From assembly GCF_964355755.1 (NCBI RefSeq), contig NC_092670.1, forward strand, positions 9,425,201 to 9,489,200: a stretch of DNA of 64,000 bases. Direction: 5' to 3'. Shown piece by piece: positions 10,501 through 23,900 of this stretch. Position 1 is the stretch's first letter. Every line of letters begins with the position of its first letter. This stretch comes from Antedon mediterranea. Lineage: Eukaryota; Echinodermata; Crinoidea; Comatulida; Antedonidae. Both the position numbers and the translations under genes were made by a program. The notes beneath the pieces are model-generated. The model searched no databases, was not told the origin of the DNA, and saw nothing but the letters and a program-made list of their open reading frames with translations.

Positions 10501-12841
10501 CGTTCTCTCAATGCCGGGGTCATCAAACAATAACTACAGTATATTTAGATTCAAACAGAAATACAAAATTTCCCAGCAATGGTAAAATAGCTTACAGATG
10601 GACAATATAAAGAATTTCTGCAATTTATGTTCAAAATGTTCTGATAACCATAGAGATATCATAGTAGAGCCATCTCTATGTGATTACAGTAGATAGATTA
10701 GATTTCTTTAGCTTATTTATATAGTAGTAGTATCTATAATACGTACAGTACATGTGGAAGTTTTGTTCACAGTTACTGTATAACGAACATTAGGTTTTTT
10801 TTTTCATTGGGGGAAAAAATGGTTAAGAGTGTCTTGTTCAAAATTTTGTTCGAGAAAGAGGCTTATTATTATTCAAACATACAGCTGATTTGGAAATTCC
10901 CACTTTTGGAAAAAGTTGAGTTATTTCATTAAATGTTCACAAATGTGCAAATAATTACTGTAGGTAAATCTGATTTTAGTATTAAATAATATATTTCTTT
11001 TGAAATACAGTATTAACTGTTTTACCTGTAATTTTAATTCTTTAAAGATGTATTGTCCATTTGACAAATTAAAAAAAAAAATAAAAAATAAAAGATTTCG
11101 AAAATAGGTGGGTTATTTTGAAGTATCATAATAGTTATTAACTTTCACCAAAAATTAGTCGAAAAAAAAATCATTTAACTGAAATACAGACGTTTTTTTA
11201 TTCAAAAAATAACTTTGACTTCCAGTCAATGTTTTCAATCAAAACATATCCCATAATGCAATGCGCTTGTTTGGCTACTCTGTATGCATATCATAAAACT
11301 TCCTTGCGATCTGTGTGAAAACACCTTCTCAACCAGGACGAGTTGTTAACAATCCTAATTAGCATATGCATAATGCATACTGGTGGTTTGAAATCTTTGT
11401 TTACTTTCGCTCGTGACGATTTTCCAGATGAAATTTAATCAAACTAATTTACCTGTTAATTATGTAAACGTGTTGTTTTTGGCTCGAATTTTCGGCTTAA
11501 AGTGAATAACTTAATATTACTTTGATATGGCCAATTTAAATTTATAATATTTTGACCTTCATTTTTTGTGTTTCAAGGGACATATCTTTAATTACAGTAC
11601 AGTAGTTCATTTCAGAAAGAATACTGTAAATAATTTAAAAAAAATTACAGTAGTAGCTACCCAACTCTAAAGACTAATAAACATTTCCTGATGAATTCAT
11701 AGAATAAAAAAGTCAGTGCAAAAACGAAACTTACCGCCACTGGCAATAAAGTGTTTATTTCGAGGAAATCGTTATACTGTACATAAATACAATTACATTG
11801 TGTCCCCATACTATTGTAAGCTCTAGTTAAAACATCTAATGATTTCCCCTTGTAGTTTTTACAAGACAAGTGTGCCCTTAACAGACCTCCCAACTTGGAA
11901 AAATGAAATATCACGAGGATTTTTGAAAGCATGCCCAAACTATAGGGCGCTATTAATTAACAAAATAGAAAGATATTTACATCTATAATAGTAAACATGG
12001 ATATTTCATGATATACCAAACGTGAAAAATGTCAAGAATATTGTATTTTAGCAGGAAATGATCGGGAAACTATTGCAATTATCTGGATGCTTTTTTATGT
12101 TTATCAAAAATATTGGGAAAAATTATAATTTAGCTGGAGATTGGGTGGTAATAGATTTGTCTCAAAGGAGGGATTATACTGTGCCAACAAATATGGTAAT
12201 ATAGTAACATTAAACAACGAAGTACTATTATAAATATCTTTTATTATTAGGTTTATTATAATTTTTGTATTGATGACATGCTTTGGTGGGTGTGGCTACT
12301 ACAGGAGACAATACATCCATACAAGCACCGGGCAACGCATACCAGTAAACCAAACAACTTACCTTACAGCAGGTGTACAACCAACTGTGGTACCGGTTCA
12401 TGGCCCATACCAACAATCAGCTGCAATGGCCCCAGCAGGAGCATTCCAATCTCCTCCCCCATACAGTGAGGTAAGGCTTTTGATTTTACTCAGTGATGTT
12501 CACCAGAACATGTGAGTCTTTGGAATATTATTATATATATATTTTGAAATATATAAAATACTGTATATATATTTCTCGCATATCCAGCATTTTAAATAGT
12601 GGGGTATAGTCCCTAAACATTTTAAAATGGGTTGAACCTAAATACTCTCTGTTTTTATTTTCAGGTGACAAAACAAAATGTGTACCCACCAAATCCCGCT
12701 CAAGCACAATATTATCAATATCAGTCACAGTTTTACCCGTATCCAGCTGCTGCTCAACCAACGCATAACTTACCCCCTCCCCCAGAATATGTACCGCCAC
12801 AAGGTACAATTCAAACAACAACCACAGAGAATGCATCGTAG
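7538..12841 (+). CDS. VOPP1: VOPP1/WBP1-like single-pass membrane protein (5 exons, 191 aa)
   Basis: Exons 7538-7597, 8045-8076, 8253-8339, 12251-12470 and 12665-12841 join in frame to 191 residues. Residues 1-20 are a hydrophobic signal peptide. Residues 25-48 are Cys-rich with CC pairs (DQYCCNIDECCYY), probably luminal or extracellular. LWYFWF starts the membrane helix (about 56-76), identical to the motif in human VOPP1, and is followed by Cys and YYRRQY. The tail is Pro/Gln/Tyr-rich with two PPxY motifs (PPPY 128-131, PPEY 172-175), which in this family bind WW-domain proteins such as WWOX or NEDD4-type ligases. Human VOPP1 is 172 aa and resides in endosomal/lysosomal membranes. WBP1 and WBP1L share the architecture, so orthology to VOPP1 exactly is inference. 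Confidence 0.87.
8045..8076 (+). CDS. VOPP1: VOPP1-like exon 2
   Basis: A 32-nt microexon between TTTCAG| and |GTAAGT, encoding VSSSDCGGQH and the first two bases of a Tyr codon. It carries the first Cys of the mature protein. Confidence 0.8.
8253..8339 (+). CDS. VOPP1: VOPP1-like exon 3 (Cys-rich part and start of membrane helix)
   Basis: 87 nt between TTTTTAG| and |GTAAGA. It encodes CDDYDQYCCNIDECCYY and then SYWNLWYF, ending in the second base of a Trp codon. Dense Cys pairs are the family signature. Confidence 0.88.
8340..9197. other. VOPP1-like intron 3, first part
   Basis: Unremarkable AT-rich intron. The one notable point is a run of 17 G at 9153-9169, between GGGGACACATTTT and TCCCC. 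No exon is seen; the 98-codon minus frame here has no recognisable features. Confidence 0.5.
9198..10437. repeat. Three tandem copies of a 411-414-bp unit
   Basis: Units start with ACTGAGATCCACGTGCTGG at 9198, 9609 and 10023; the array ends at 10437 with a partial ACTGAG. The copies are nearly identical. The first is 3 bp shorter because of one fewer AAT triplet in an internal (AAT)n tract and has a couple of substitutions. It lies inside VOPP1-like intron 3. No coding sequence. Confidence 0.95.
11042..11592. mobile_element. MITE family B-like element
   Basis: Begins TTAAAGATGTATTGTCC and ends GGGACATATCTTTAATT, about 550 bp, in VOPP1-like intron 3. It is longer than the other copies and contains a locally less AT-rich middle (11225-11420). 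Non-coding. Confidence 0.6.
12251..12470 (+). CDS. VOPP1: VOPP1-like exon 4 (membrane helix and proline-rich tail)
   Basis: 220 nt between TTATTATTAG| and |GTAAGG. It completes WFIIIFVLMTCFGGCG, then YYRRQY, then a polar Pro/Gln/Val linker, ending SPPPYSE. The preceding intron is about 3.9 kb and holds tandem repeats and a MITE. Confidence 0.88.
12665..12841 (+). CDS. VOPP1: VOPP1-like exon 5 and stop
   Basis: 58 codons plus TAG at 12839-12841, following TTTTCAG|. It encodes a Tyr/Gln/Pro-rich tail (AQYYQYQSQFYPYP, then LPPPPEYVPP) and a Thr-rich end. Confidence 0.87.
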   Translation: MTKQNVYPPNPAQAQYYQYQSQFYPYPAAAQPTHNLPPPPEYVPPQGTIQTTTTENAS

Positions 12842-12893
12842 TCGGATTTGAGTGAACAATTTTCGTTTGATTAAAAATGAAATATTTTGTTAT

Positions 12894-12899
12894 AATAAA
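12894..12899 (+). terminator. Candidate polyadenylation signal, VOPP1-like gene
   Basis: AATAAA 53 bp after the stop codon. Short 3'UTR usage is plausible, but later signals (for example AATAAA at about 13645) could also be used. Confidence 0.45.
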
Positions 12900-15563
12900 A
12901 TTAAACTACAGTTTATGTATTTTCACTCTTTTAATTGGCATACATTGTAACTAATTGCTTTTGTTGTTAAAAATGAATTATTTTCTGAATATGTAAATTT
13001 CCAGAAATAATGACAAACATATTTTTTTTTTTTTGCTGATTATAATGTATATATTTAAAATCAATACTTTTATTGGAAATTATTAATAACTTGTCCATTT
13101 TTTGTATAGGAAAAATACTGACAGTGTAATTTCTTACATTTCTTAAGATAGGATTTTGAATGTTGATAACTAGATTCGGTATCATGATTTTAAAATGGAA
13201 ATTCTAAATTGATATACATACTTACAAGGGATTTAAATATTACCACAATAAGTTTGCCCTCTGACCCTCAGAAAAAGGTTACGACTGAGTAGGTCGACAG
13301 TATTTTAGCCAGAATGGTGGTGGAAGATAAATAAGGAAGTCTTCTATTAGTACATTTTAAATGTTTTAAGTGATTGATTATGTAAAGTTTTACTTGTTTT
13401 AACTATGACTTGTATACTCTAAAACACAGGCCCTGTTCAGACCTACAGACTTATGATCTTGTATTTGGTAAGTCCTCCATAAGGTGATAGAAAATATAAG
13501 TCTATGAAAGTAATGCATCAATGATTTTGACCTTTTAAATCAAATCACCAACCAATCAAATTGATTCTTGCATACCATAGTTTGGTGACACAAAACCATA
13601 ACTTTGTACATCTGAACACACCCTTAATTACAATGGATATGTGTTAAATAAAGTTATTTTAAGTTACACAGACACATATACAGTACTCAGAATTGTTTTT
13701 CTTTAAATCCATGTTAGCACTATTACTGGTACAGTACTTATAATATTAATTTTGTAATATTGTAAATAATAAATATTACACTAGTAAAGAAAACGATGAA
13801 CCAATCATCATAAAATCATGGTTTTTTAGTTCAACATCACCCTTATTATTGAGACCAAAAGAGATGAGGAATGCAGGGTGTGGTTTACAAGCAGTACCAC
13901 GCAGTGGCTACTGTATGTGAGGGGACAAAATAGAAAAATGATCACTGCAGATGGTCGTACAATGGCTTAATAAAACAAAACAACAATTCAGTTATGTTTC
14001 TAATCTAGGAGAAAATGTGGAAAAGTCTCGCCATGTGTGTACTGTAAGTGGGCAGACATGAACACCTTTTGACCATATTATGATGTATCTTGCGTAAATG
14101 TAAACCCAAAAAAAGTCTCTAGAATTCTCTAAACCCAACAGAACTCTTCAGCAGCAGAGGAGTTTATAAAATAATACTTTGGATTGGAGGTAATCGTCAT
14201 GACGAGATTGGGCCATAAAATTATAAAGAGTTTTCAATTTACTAATCTGCTGCCATCTAGAGTAGAAATTCTACAAAAAAATCTACATTTATGAAAATAA
14301 GTTTTGACCAAAAAGGATACAAATTAATCAAGTGTCCAAGCCAGTCACATGAACTTAAAATGATCAAATTATGTGTTCAGTCTAATCACCTTAGCTTGAA
14401 CAAAAAATAAAAACATTAATTACGTATTTGACATTTTATTTAGCATATTAAAGACTAACATTAATAAAGATATTAACAGAGATGATTTTATTAGCTGCAA
14501 ACAGCACTATCTACAACTAAAGAAATTAGCTAAAAACTAAACTAAAATACTTTTTAATAAGGAAAGTTATGAAAATTAATTGATTTCAATTGTACCTTGA
14601 AAATAGAATACAGAGAGCCTTAAACAATTACTACTGTACTACATGAAAGATACATTCAATTTTCAGAGACAAATAAAATATTGAACTCAAAAGGAAAATT
14701 TGAGTAAAACAGCATATTTACAGCTTTACAAAAAATTAAACCTAGCAATCTAAAACATACACAATAAATGTAAAAAAGGAGTGCTATCCAAACAAAAAAA
14801 TATCTACCTTTCATTTTCATGATACCCACTACACGACCATGCTATTGAGTCTAACAGCTCATCTTCATACGGTTTCTGAGCATTCATAGAATGACAGCAG
14901 CATCATTGGGTCATGAAAAAGCACCAATATATTATGGAATTTACTCATAACATATCCTTTAACATTTCACACTTACTTTACGAAGAATTAGTAATAGCTA
15001 TAGTTTCATGCATTTATTTTTTGTATTTTTTTCCTTTAACAAACTTAATTGGCATCAGCATTACATTTTATTCTTAAACAATACATTTAATAAATATTAA
15101 ATCTAAATAATTAAAATTACTGCATCTGATGATTTGTCTGTGGTTGCCAAACTCTCATTTGCTGACTCGCATTTTAACCTGGTTTCATATTGAAATACTG
15201 ATCAACATTATCACATCCAGAGGGATGTTTTTGTGATCTGCTTTCTTGACCATCCTGATGAAATGCCGAAATGATGGTCTAAATAGTTTGGTGCCATGGG
15301 CATTTATTAACCAGGTGAACTGGTGGTAAACTTAGTTCATCGGTTTGCTGACTGGATCATTATAATGAACTGGTTAGGTAATCGATTGACTTGGTGCTTT
15401 ACCTATAATTGAACTGGTTAAGTAATCCATTGACTTGGTGCTTTAACCAACACTGAACTGGTTAGGTAAATCCATTGACTTGATGTTTTTATCTTCTACT
15501 GGTGACTTTTGTTTTGTATCTGAGCCATTTTATATAGATCAATCCATTGACTTGGTGGTTTAC
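12900..15563. other. Convergent intergenic region and SMARCD 3'UTR
   Basis: Separates the 3' end of the plus-strand VOPP1-like gene from the minus-strand SMARCD gene. The right part must be SMARCD 3'UTR; a minus-strand AATAAA at 14435-14440 is one candidate poly(A) signal among several. Apart from the 44-bp repeats near 15.4 kb I see no RNA gene, exon or mobile element. Confidence 0.45.
15362..15560. repeat. 44-bp minisatellite in SMARCD 3'UTR
   Basis: About four imperfect units built on GAACTGGTTAGGTAAT and CCATTGACTTGGTGCTTT, with GAACTGG at 15367, 15411 and 15455 (exact 44-bp steps) and a decayed last unit. The array stops at the SMARCD stop codon (15564), so it should be transcribed in the 3'UTR. 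Confidence 0.8.
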
Positions 15564-15719
15564 TTAGGTAGTGTTAATTTGAATGGTCTGTTCTAGTACA
15601 GCTCGGCGCTGCTGTACCTTGCTGTAGAAGTATCTAAACACTGCTTCCTGGGTCCATGGCATGTTGTATGATTCTGATCGTCTCTCCTCCTCTGGATTTC
15701 CCACAACATCTGTCATTGT
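15564..15719 (-). CDS. SMARCD1: SMARCD last coding exon and stop
   Basis: 51 codons plus TAA (15564-15566), after TTTTTCAG|. Encodes [20 protein letters not shown] and [20 protein letters not shown], ending in QINTT. The C-terminus matches BAF60 in length and sequence, so this is the natural stop. Confidence 0.95.
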   Translation of the reverse strand, partial: TMTDVVGNPEEERRSESYNMPWTQEAVFRYFYSKVQQRRAVLEQTIQINTT

Positions 15720-18700
15720 CTGAAAAAAAATTTATTCAGTTTTCATTTACTTTTCATTTAAACAATGACTTGATTAAAAGGTTAACTTGAAATTCATTAA
15801 TTTAAGAAACAAAATAAGAAACACAACAAGTTTTAAAACATATTCCATTATAAAAATGAAATTGTAAACAATTATTTCAATTCAATCTTTATTGCTGATC
15901 TTTACTTTTGGATGACATCTAAAAATGATAATCTTCCAGAAAGCAATTTAGGTAATTGAATTGCTTAATAGAGTGTGGTGCAGTGTCTTGTGCATTTGGA
16001 CTACTTTTGTCCTGTAGTAAAAAAACTACCCATTTGTCTCACTCTATCCAGGTGTATTAATAATGGGTACCTGGTCAAACACAACTGCACTGGTTACTAG
16101 CTGCAACATTACCGAAGCTAAGTATGTGTTCCACATGACTGAAGTAATGTAAAGTGTTTGAGATGTTGAGCTATTTAAGATCAACATATGTATTTGGTTG
16201 CTTTATTCATAGAAAATTATGGAGAATTAATATATAATAGAAGTTGTATGGTACAAAAGATATTTTTTTGGAGCATTACTTAAAAACTGAGGAAAAAAAC
16301 AATAACAGGCACATCAAACAAAAGTAAATGTCAGAACATGAAGCCCTAATGGGCGATGAAGCTATAAAAGTTCTAGGGTCTCAAACATGATAATTAAAGT
16401 AGCGAAGTACTTAATGCATTTAGTCTTATTTTCTTTGTTAGGCACTGTCAGTTATGATTTACTGAAAAACTTATCAATATATTCCTTCTGTTTGAAATTA
16501 ACAACACTGGATGAAAAAAGTAACATGAAAAATGATAGCAGTTCATGAAAACACTTGGAACAATTTAGAATATAACCAAGATAGCGGGCGGATCTAAGCA
16601 AGTGGAGGCCAACACAATATACCATGTAAAATATAGAACCCGTTTTAGATCAGTATTTTATTTTAGAATTTGTAGTCTGGATCTCTACCACTGAACATTC
16701 TGTTTTCTTTTAAAATGGAGGCAAACCAGACCAATTATCAGTACTGTATCTAAATTTCTTCATGATCATAGGAAAATCACATGTGTTTCACATGTATCAC
16801 CAACTATCATAGACAATAACTTAACCTTACATGATACAGGAACGCCATATGATACAAATGAGATGCTGTATTTACAGAATTTTCCTACGATACTGGGGAA
16901 ATATTTTTGCATGTGGAGAAGTAGCACCAGGTATAAAATGTAATTTAAAGTTCACTGTAAAAAAACATCACATTGCATATGCCAACAACTATAACAACAT
17001 TACTAAATGTTGATAAAATATATGAAGATATACATGAGTGCATTCCTGCTTATCACTGATAAAGCTACCTCCCTGGATGTCAAATATTATATTCTGTCCT
17101 ACAATTATGCTATACGAAACTACAGTATGACCTGAAAAGAAGCATGTTTCCGATCAATCGCCAGTCCACTTCGCGTTTTGTGTAAATGGTCATTAGAAAT
17201 AACATAGATTCTATATTTTTCGTTTCCGAACAATTTACCGTTACTACTCGTCTGTGTAAATTGGACTTAATGGAAGATTAAAGTTGTTGCATGTGATTTG
17301 TATGTTATGTTATATGCCCCTTATAGATATGAATCTATTGTGGAGCACATTCTAAGTAATTTAAAAGAATTTATAACAATTAGTTTGTATTGAAAATAGT
17401 AATTGGAAATGAAAACTGAAACTTGTAATGAATGGATTAGAAACCTATGTAACTGCCACTTTTTTTAGATCTTGCTTCTTCTAACTCAAAATATTATTAA
17501 TATTTAATAAACATTGATATGAGTATTAAAAGATGCAGCAAGATCATTACTATCTTTACCCCAAATATGTGGACAGATTGGCTCTTATTGTCACTATTAA
17601 ACTTTTCAACGCTCTTTTGTTTCTAGTTGCTTTTACATATTAACTGGCAAATTATTACCTTTATGTTAAACCAAAAAAATATATACACAATTGGTAAATA
17701 GCTTTAGTGATGTTTCATTTACATACTGTCAACTTCTTTACAAAAAAGGACATACTTAATTCCATAATTATTTTTTATATAACTATTACCATATTCAGTG
17801 CTCAGGGGTTTGACTTGAATTTAGGGGCAGGTGTCCAAAATTTAAGGAGAGGTGGTGGAAGAAAAACAGTACATATTTAGTTTCTTGGGTGGCTGCTGTG
17901 TTGGAATTAAGTTTAGACAATGGATTGAACAATTTATGAAATCAATAAATGCATACAATTCTGTGAAAACACTCCATTATTTCTCAATGGAGACTATTGC
18001 ACACACATTTTATGTAAGCAATTATTAAATATTATAAAGTAATTATAACCTGCCTGGAATCTGGGGAATTTTAGAACCTTTCATCAAGAACTAGGCTCAG
18101 GTTTCTCAGGGATACATTTGTACAATCCTTTCTGTCATGCGAGAATTTACTTATGTGACAATAATCAAATGTAAAGTAACAGTCACAAAAGTATACCTAG
18201 AATTGTACATGTTTCTCAAAACGTTCCATTTTTGTAAACAACTGGACGAATTTGTCCAACAGGGGTATTCTGGAAAACGTCCGAGATTAGAACAGAATGT
18301 CAAAAATCGAGGCTCATGTCCGTGACCCCACCTCAATTAATTACAAAGTGACCTACATATCGGATTAAAATAACAACATACCTTTAGCCACTAAAACTAG
18401 GGCAATTTTTTATTGTTCACTTTTAAACACAGGTCTAGAAAATGCCTAGGAAATGCACAGCTGGGATGGAAGTGTCTTTTAACAGTACCCCATGTATGGA
18501 ACAATTTCAAATAAAAATTTGTCATCTCATTCTCCAAATGCTACTGCATATAAGAATTCCAATTTTATGTCCTGCTTAGTATCAGAAAAATTGTAACATG
18601 ACTGTCCTAGGTTTACAAGCCGCTGTTAAGTCTATACATTTGACAGTACGTTGCATAGAACATACTAAAAAGTGAGGAAAGGATTGACCGTTATCAACTC

Positions 18701-20889
18701 AGTAGAGAATAGATTCGATTAAAAAACTATGTTTCAGTCCCACGAAGCATACCTGTCTACAATAGCATGCAGTCATAAACTTTACATATTTTTTCATGCC
18801 AAGCCATGTGGATCATGTGTGTTCCAGTAGCGTGAACTAAATGGGATACTATTGCATTTTTATTCCCAGTACCTCTTTACACACCTGGGTAAACAATGAT
18901 TAATAAAGTGTCTTATTAAGGACTAAAGCCAAGAGCACAATATGGTATCTCAAGATCAAGAGACCTAGGATGGCATTAAGAAAGCTAGTTAATATCGAAC
19001 TTTTTTTTTTCTCATGGAATGTAAAGATTTTTCATTAAATGATTTGCTTAGGTTATGTTGAAAAATTGACTTAAAACAAAGATAAGATGATTTTTTTTTT
19101 GGTAAATCTGATCAACAAGCTGCAACAACTGACTTTCTAAGACCCTTTTACACTTCTGATTCGGGCCTGGGCCAGCAATTGATAATATTCCACAAAGTTA
19201 GTCAAGCCCTGGTCCAGACTCGGGCCTGGGCCGCCTCTTGAGTGTATGTTCAGGAGTTGCTTTTACTTTTGGCCCAGCTCATGCAGTGGAAAATGAAATA
19301 AATTAATTGTTGGAGCCGTCATTTGGAATGCAAGTGTAAACACACAGGATTGGATTGGATAAATCCTGGAGCGGCCAAGGAGTGGCCAATTAGCGGCCAA
19401 TTAGCAGTCAGGACCCAAATGTATAGGTAAATGGGATCTAAAATTATGTACCTTTAGATCTCTGGTCTGAGAGACTAGCCATTCGTTGATAAACACTTGA
19501 GGATCCCGTGCAAAACCAAGCATGAACTCACGTTGGATCTTCAGCTGGTTGATGGTTTCAACAGTCTCATGAATCTAAAGATTAAAGTTAAATCATCAAT
19601 GTATTAAGCTCTGTCTACACTATCAAACTAGTTTGACAAAACAAAATGTGATGTGCCCAAATATAACAGTGATATGTGCAAATATGATAGTGATATGACA
19701 TCATCATGTCCATATATGGGCACATCACATTCTTTTGTCACATAAAGTTGATAGTGTAGACAGATCTTTAATCATTTATTATACAAAGGAGAAGTAAGTT
19801 GTTCACAGGGATACTCTCATCATATTAATGCCTCTAGAAAAATGATTAATGCCTCTAAAAAGATTATTAATGGTCTTATTCAGGCTTCGCCCTTTTTGTA
19901 AACAAATTGATCTTCTCATGTTACCTTAGTTATACGCCGAGAACCTTATTTCAATCAAATAGTGTCAACAGAAAAACATTAACCAAATGCTATCGCAAAA
20001 CATTTTAATTTCTGATCACTACATTTTTTTGGGGTTTATTTTTTGTATAACTTGTAATACCACTTGTATAGCTAATGTATTGTTAAATGTTAAATGTATT
20101 ATTACTGGTTCTCAAGTTTAACTGGAAACTGAGGAAATTTGGATTAGGCCCTCTACGAACCCACGGCAGCCAGCAGTGCAGCACCTACCAGATCAGCACA
20201 CCGGGAAACGATCCCCTACTCTTTTCGAATAGTGTACCAAGTTTAACGTGCACTGTAAAGTATACGGGACCAACGGCTTTACATCCCATCCGAAGGACGA
20301 GACAATGAGAGTAAAGCATCTTGCCTAAGGATGCAATTAGTATGGTACAGATGACCTCGAACCCATGTCTATCACCATGCTAGTCCGATATTACCATTAC
20401 TCCATCACTCTCTGGTGTATATACAGCACCCGTCGCTATTTCTAGACGGTCTCCCATCCAGAACGCAACCGGGGCCAACGTTGCTTAACTTCGGTGATCT
20501 GACGAGAACCGGTATTTCAACGCAGTATGGCCCTAGCAGTACATAGATAAATGTCAAATGAATACTTTTAATTCTAAATTTATCGAATTAGGACATTTTG
20601 TGAACACGGAATATAAATAAATAAAAACCTTATTGTCGAGAGCTTGGATGTCTTGTTGGCTGGCGGTGGACAATAAGAACGATTTCATCTGATCTTTCAA
20701 TGTATCATCCTGAAATTAAAAAAAAGCATAATAATGATTATTTAGGAAAAAAATGAATTGAAATCTAATTATTATTAAGATATACAGTATAATTATAAAC
20801 TGATGTGTCTATTTCACATGGCCAAAATGTTCCTTTTTCATCTGGAACCATTTCATTACAAGAACATTTATTTATTCATTCAATAATGG

Positions 20890-20928
<39 letters not shown>

Positions 20929-23900
20929 TTTTAAAGAACATTATTGGTTTCTTGTGAGAGAAAACTGCATGTTTCTATTTTATTTTAAAGTATAAATATT
21001 ATTAATTTAAAATTTAAAAAAATACAAAAGATAAATATGTAGTTATTCCCTCAAAAAATATGTGTATACTAATATTAGAGATAATGCCAAAAATGATTCT
21101 ACTGCAGTTAATGCATTAAAACTACACTATTTACTGCACAGTAAAGAATAATAAAGAATGTGTATTATTACCCCCCCAAAAAAGCTTGCTGAATATTAAT
21201 TGAAAACATGAAAGGGTAAACAAAATGTAGTTATAGTACTGCAGTAACTGCAGCAGAATGTTGACCCTTATCAGTCGATGCAAAATGTTGGTTTTTCATT
21301 ATTATGATCAATCTATAAGGCTATTGCAAAGATTTGTTGGTATTATATCCCCATTTAAATAAATTTTAGAAATAATAAGTATATATTCATACCACTTCGA
21401 CATCGATGTCATAACACGCAGTTTTCTTCTGGTCTGAACCTTCGACCTGAATTGTATGGTGAATTACGATTGGTTCAGGTGGGTGCAGCAGAGCGTGTAA
21501 TCGCTGTGGAATCTCGGAGAACTTCAAACGAGAACATTCAAAAATCTATGAAATAATGTCATGAAAAATAAGAGATTACTGCATGAAAACATATAAATAG
21601 TAATAAAAGAATTTTAAAGTTGTTTTGTCACCTGTATATTATGCAAGTACATTCTCAACTAGCATAGGTGTTTAGCATAAGTGTTTAGCACCTGTTTGGT
21701 CTTTTATACTTGTCTTGTCTTCTTTGTATTGTGTATGGCAGAAAATTGAATAAATAAATAAATTTTAGTCGGGGAGATTCAAATATCTTGGTCTCAATTT
21801 TACTAGTATGTGTTATTTTTTGATTTATTGATTTTTCTTTCACATTTTTCTTTCACAGTCTTGGTGATAAATATTTTTTGGAGGTGAATCACATTTGTTC
21901 ATCTTCAAAGGTTGCCATATACAGTATGTACGATCAGTAGATGTTTTAAGACTAAATAGCAAGTGATTGTGGCGTCCCATACACGGAAGAAAATGTGTAA
22001 ATAAACTTAGAATCTATACCCGACTTATTTATTACGCAGAAAGCACAAATACTTAGATGAGTCTTTACACTAGTAGATTTAAAATCATTATTTTTAATCA
22101 TGATTACTACTGTAGTTTCATAGTACCAATATGAGTCAGATGAAATCACAGCTGGGTGACCGAGAATAAAAAATGATTCTGCAATTTTTTGTTAGCATTA
22201 CCATACCATCTCACAAACCAGGAAATATATCACATGTTCATGCGAGTGTGGTATAATGTGCAGATATACGAGGTGTGAACGAATTTAGGAATAACATGTT
22301 AGTATGTTTTGAATAGCAATAAAACATGATACAGCTCTCGTTGTATTAAATATTCCTTCTGGGATTAAGTTTTATAATACTTGCATTGGTTTGTTGTATT
22401 TTGTTTTAACCGGTAAAAGATTTATATTATAAAGAAAGTTTGTTGGGCATTTATTATATGTTGTAGACAGGACGGTCAAAAGTTGTTATTAATAGAATTT
22501 TGAATGGACAAAGTACAATGGTGAAATACATTAAAAATAGACCATTCGTCACAAAAATAGTGTACTATTTTAATGAATCACAAGTGGTTACTGGATCAAC
22601 AGGGGTAACTGGATCACCAGGGGTAACTGGAACACAAAGGGGTAACTGGATCACAAAGGGGAGCTGGATCACAAAGGGGAACTGGATTACAAGGGGTAAC
22701 TGGATCAAAAGGGGTAACTGCATCCCAAGGGGTAACTGCATCACAAGGGAGCGGGAGCTGCCTCTGGGTTAATAATAGAAAGGGTAACTGGCTAACAAAA
22801 ATCACAAGAGGTGCTAATAAAAATAAACAGATTTATAACCTTAAAAAAATGGGTGTGAATACTGAACTCAATAATTTAGAATTTGAAAATAAACTGTTTG
22901 GTCAGTCTAGACGAAATATATCACTCTGTTTAAATTTAATTCTTTTCTGGGTCGAGTTTAAGCGGGTGGGTGATATCCTTCTTAAAACCGTCTTCATAAA
23001 ATGCTTATTGTAACATAAATGATGGGCGTGGCTTCACAATCAGGACACATTTGAAAAACACATCAAATTTTGGTCAGTCCAGACAAAATATATCAAAAAT
23101 ATATTAATGTTTAGGTCAACTTTGTAGAAAGTAAGCCAATATCCTTAAATAATGGGCGTGGCTTCACAATCGGGACACAAATTTTGGTCAGTCTAGACAA
23201 AATATATCAACAATTTATTTATTTTGATGTCAAGTTTTAGAGAGTGAGGCAATACTTGATGGTAACCTGTCTTTAGGAAAAGGTTTACAATGTAAAGAAT
23301 GGGCGTGGCTACTGGACACATTTGGAAAATAAGTATAAATTCGGTCAGTGTATTAAAAATATTTTATAATTTTTTTTTTTTTTTTGGTGAAGTTTCAGAG
23401 TGTGGATATCCTTCAAGTTCAGCAATCTGTTTTATAAAAATTTTATGGGTGTGGCTTATTAAATACAACGTTGGTCTTATATTTTATAATTCCATTAGTT
23501 TTTAGGTCAAGTTTGAGAAGCAGTGGTCAGTCCGCCTTTAGGACATACCAACCAAAACATAAAGGGCGTATTCAGAATCAAGAATTTGTTTTTAAATAAA
23601 TAAACTTGGCCATATTAGAAAAAATATAGCACCCTGGAACAATTTTATTTCAGGGGTCTCTCTTTAATTTGGTCACTTATTATTTCATAAATTATTATTT
23701 CATGATTTGACTAGAAGGCCACTCATAATCCCTGAGGAACAACTTTCATAAAACTCTTAATGAATAAATATAAAACAAAATGTTAAATATTAGATTTATT
23801 CTTTTTTTTTTTTCAATTACAATATTAATAGGACCACAATGGCAATAAGTAAGCTTTTCTGTATTTTCTTTTTTTTTTTAAATCTTATTTTCTTTTTAAA

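Noticed and set aside
19140-19420. Transposon with TTTTACACTT ends
   Set aside because: Short inverted words are present (TTTTACACTT and AAGTGTAAAC), but boundaries and a second copy are lacking.
20422-20537. Functional 5S rRNA gene
   Set aside because: Several changes from 5S, part of a longer unit that recurs at 45408 with the same tail, no pol III T-stretch at the end of the 5S part.
22500-22772. Collagen-like Gly-x-x frame
   Set aside because: Arises from an 18-bp repeat, is short and loses the pattern after a few units.
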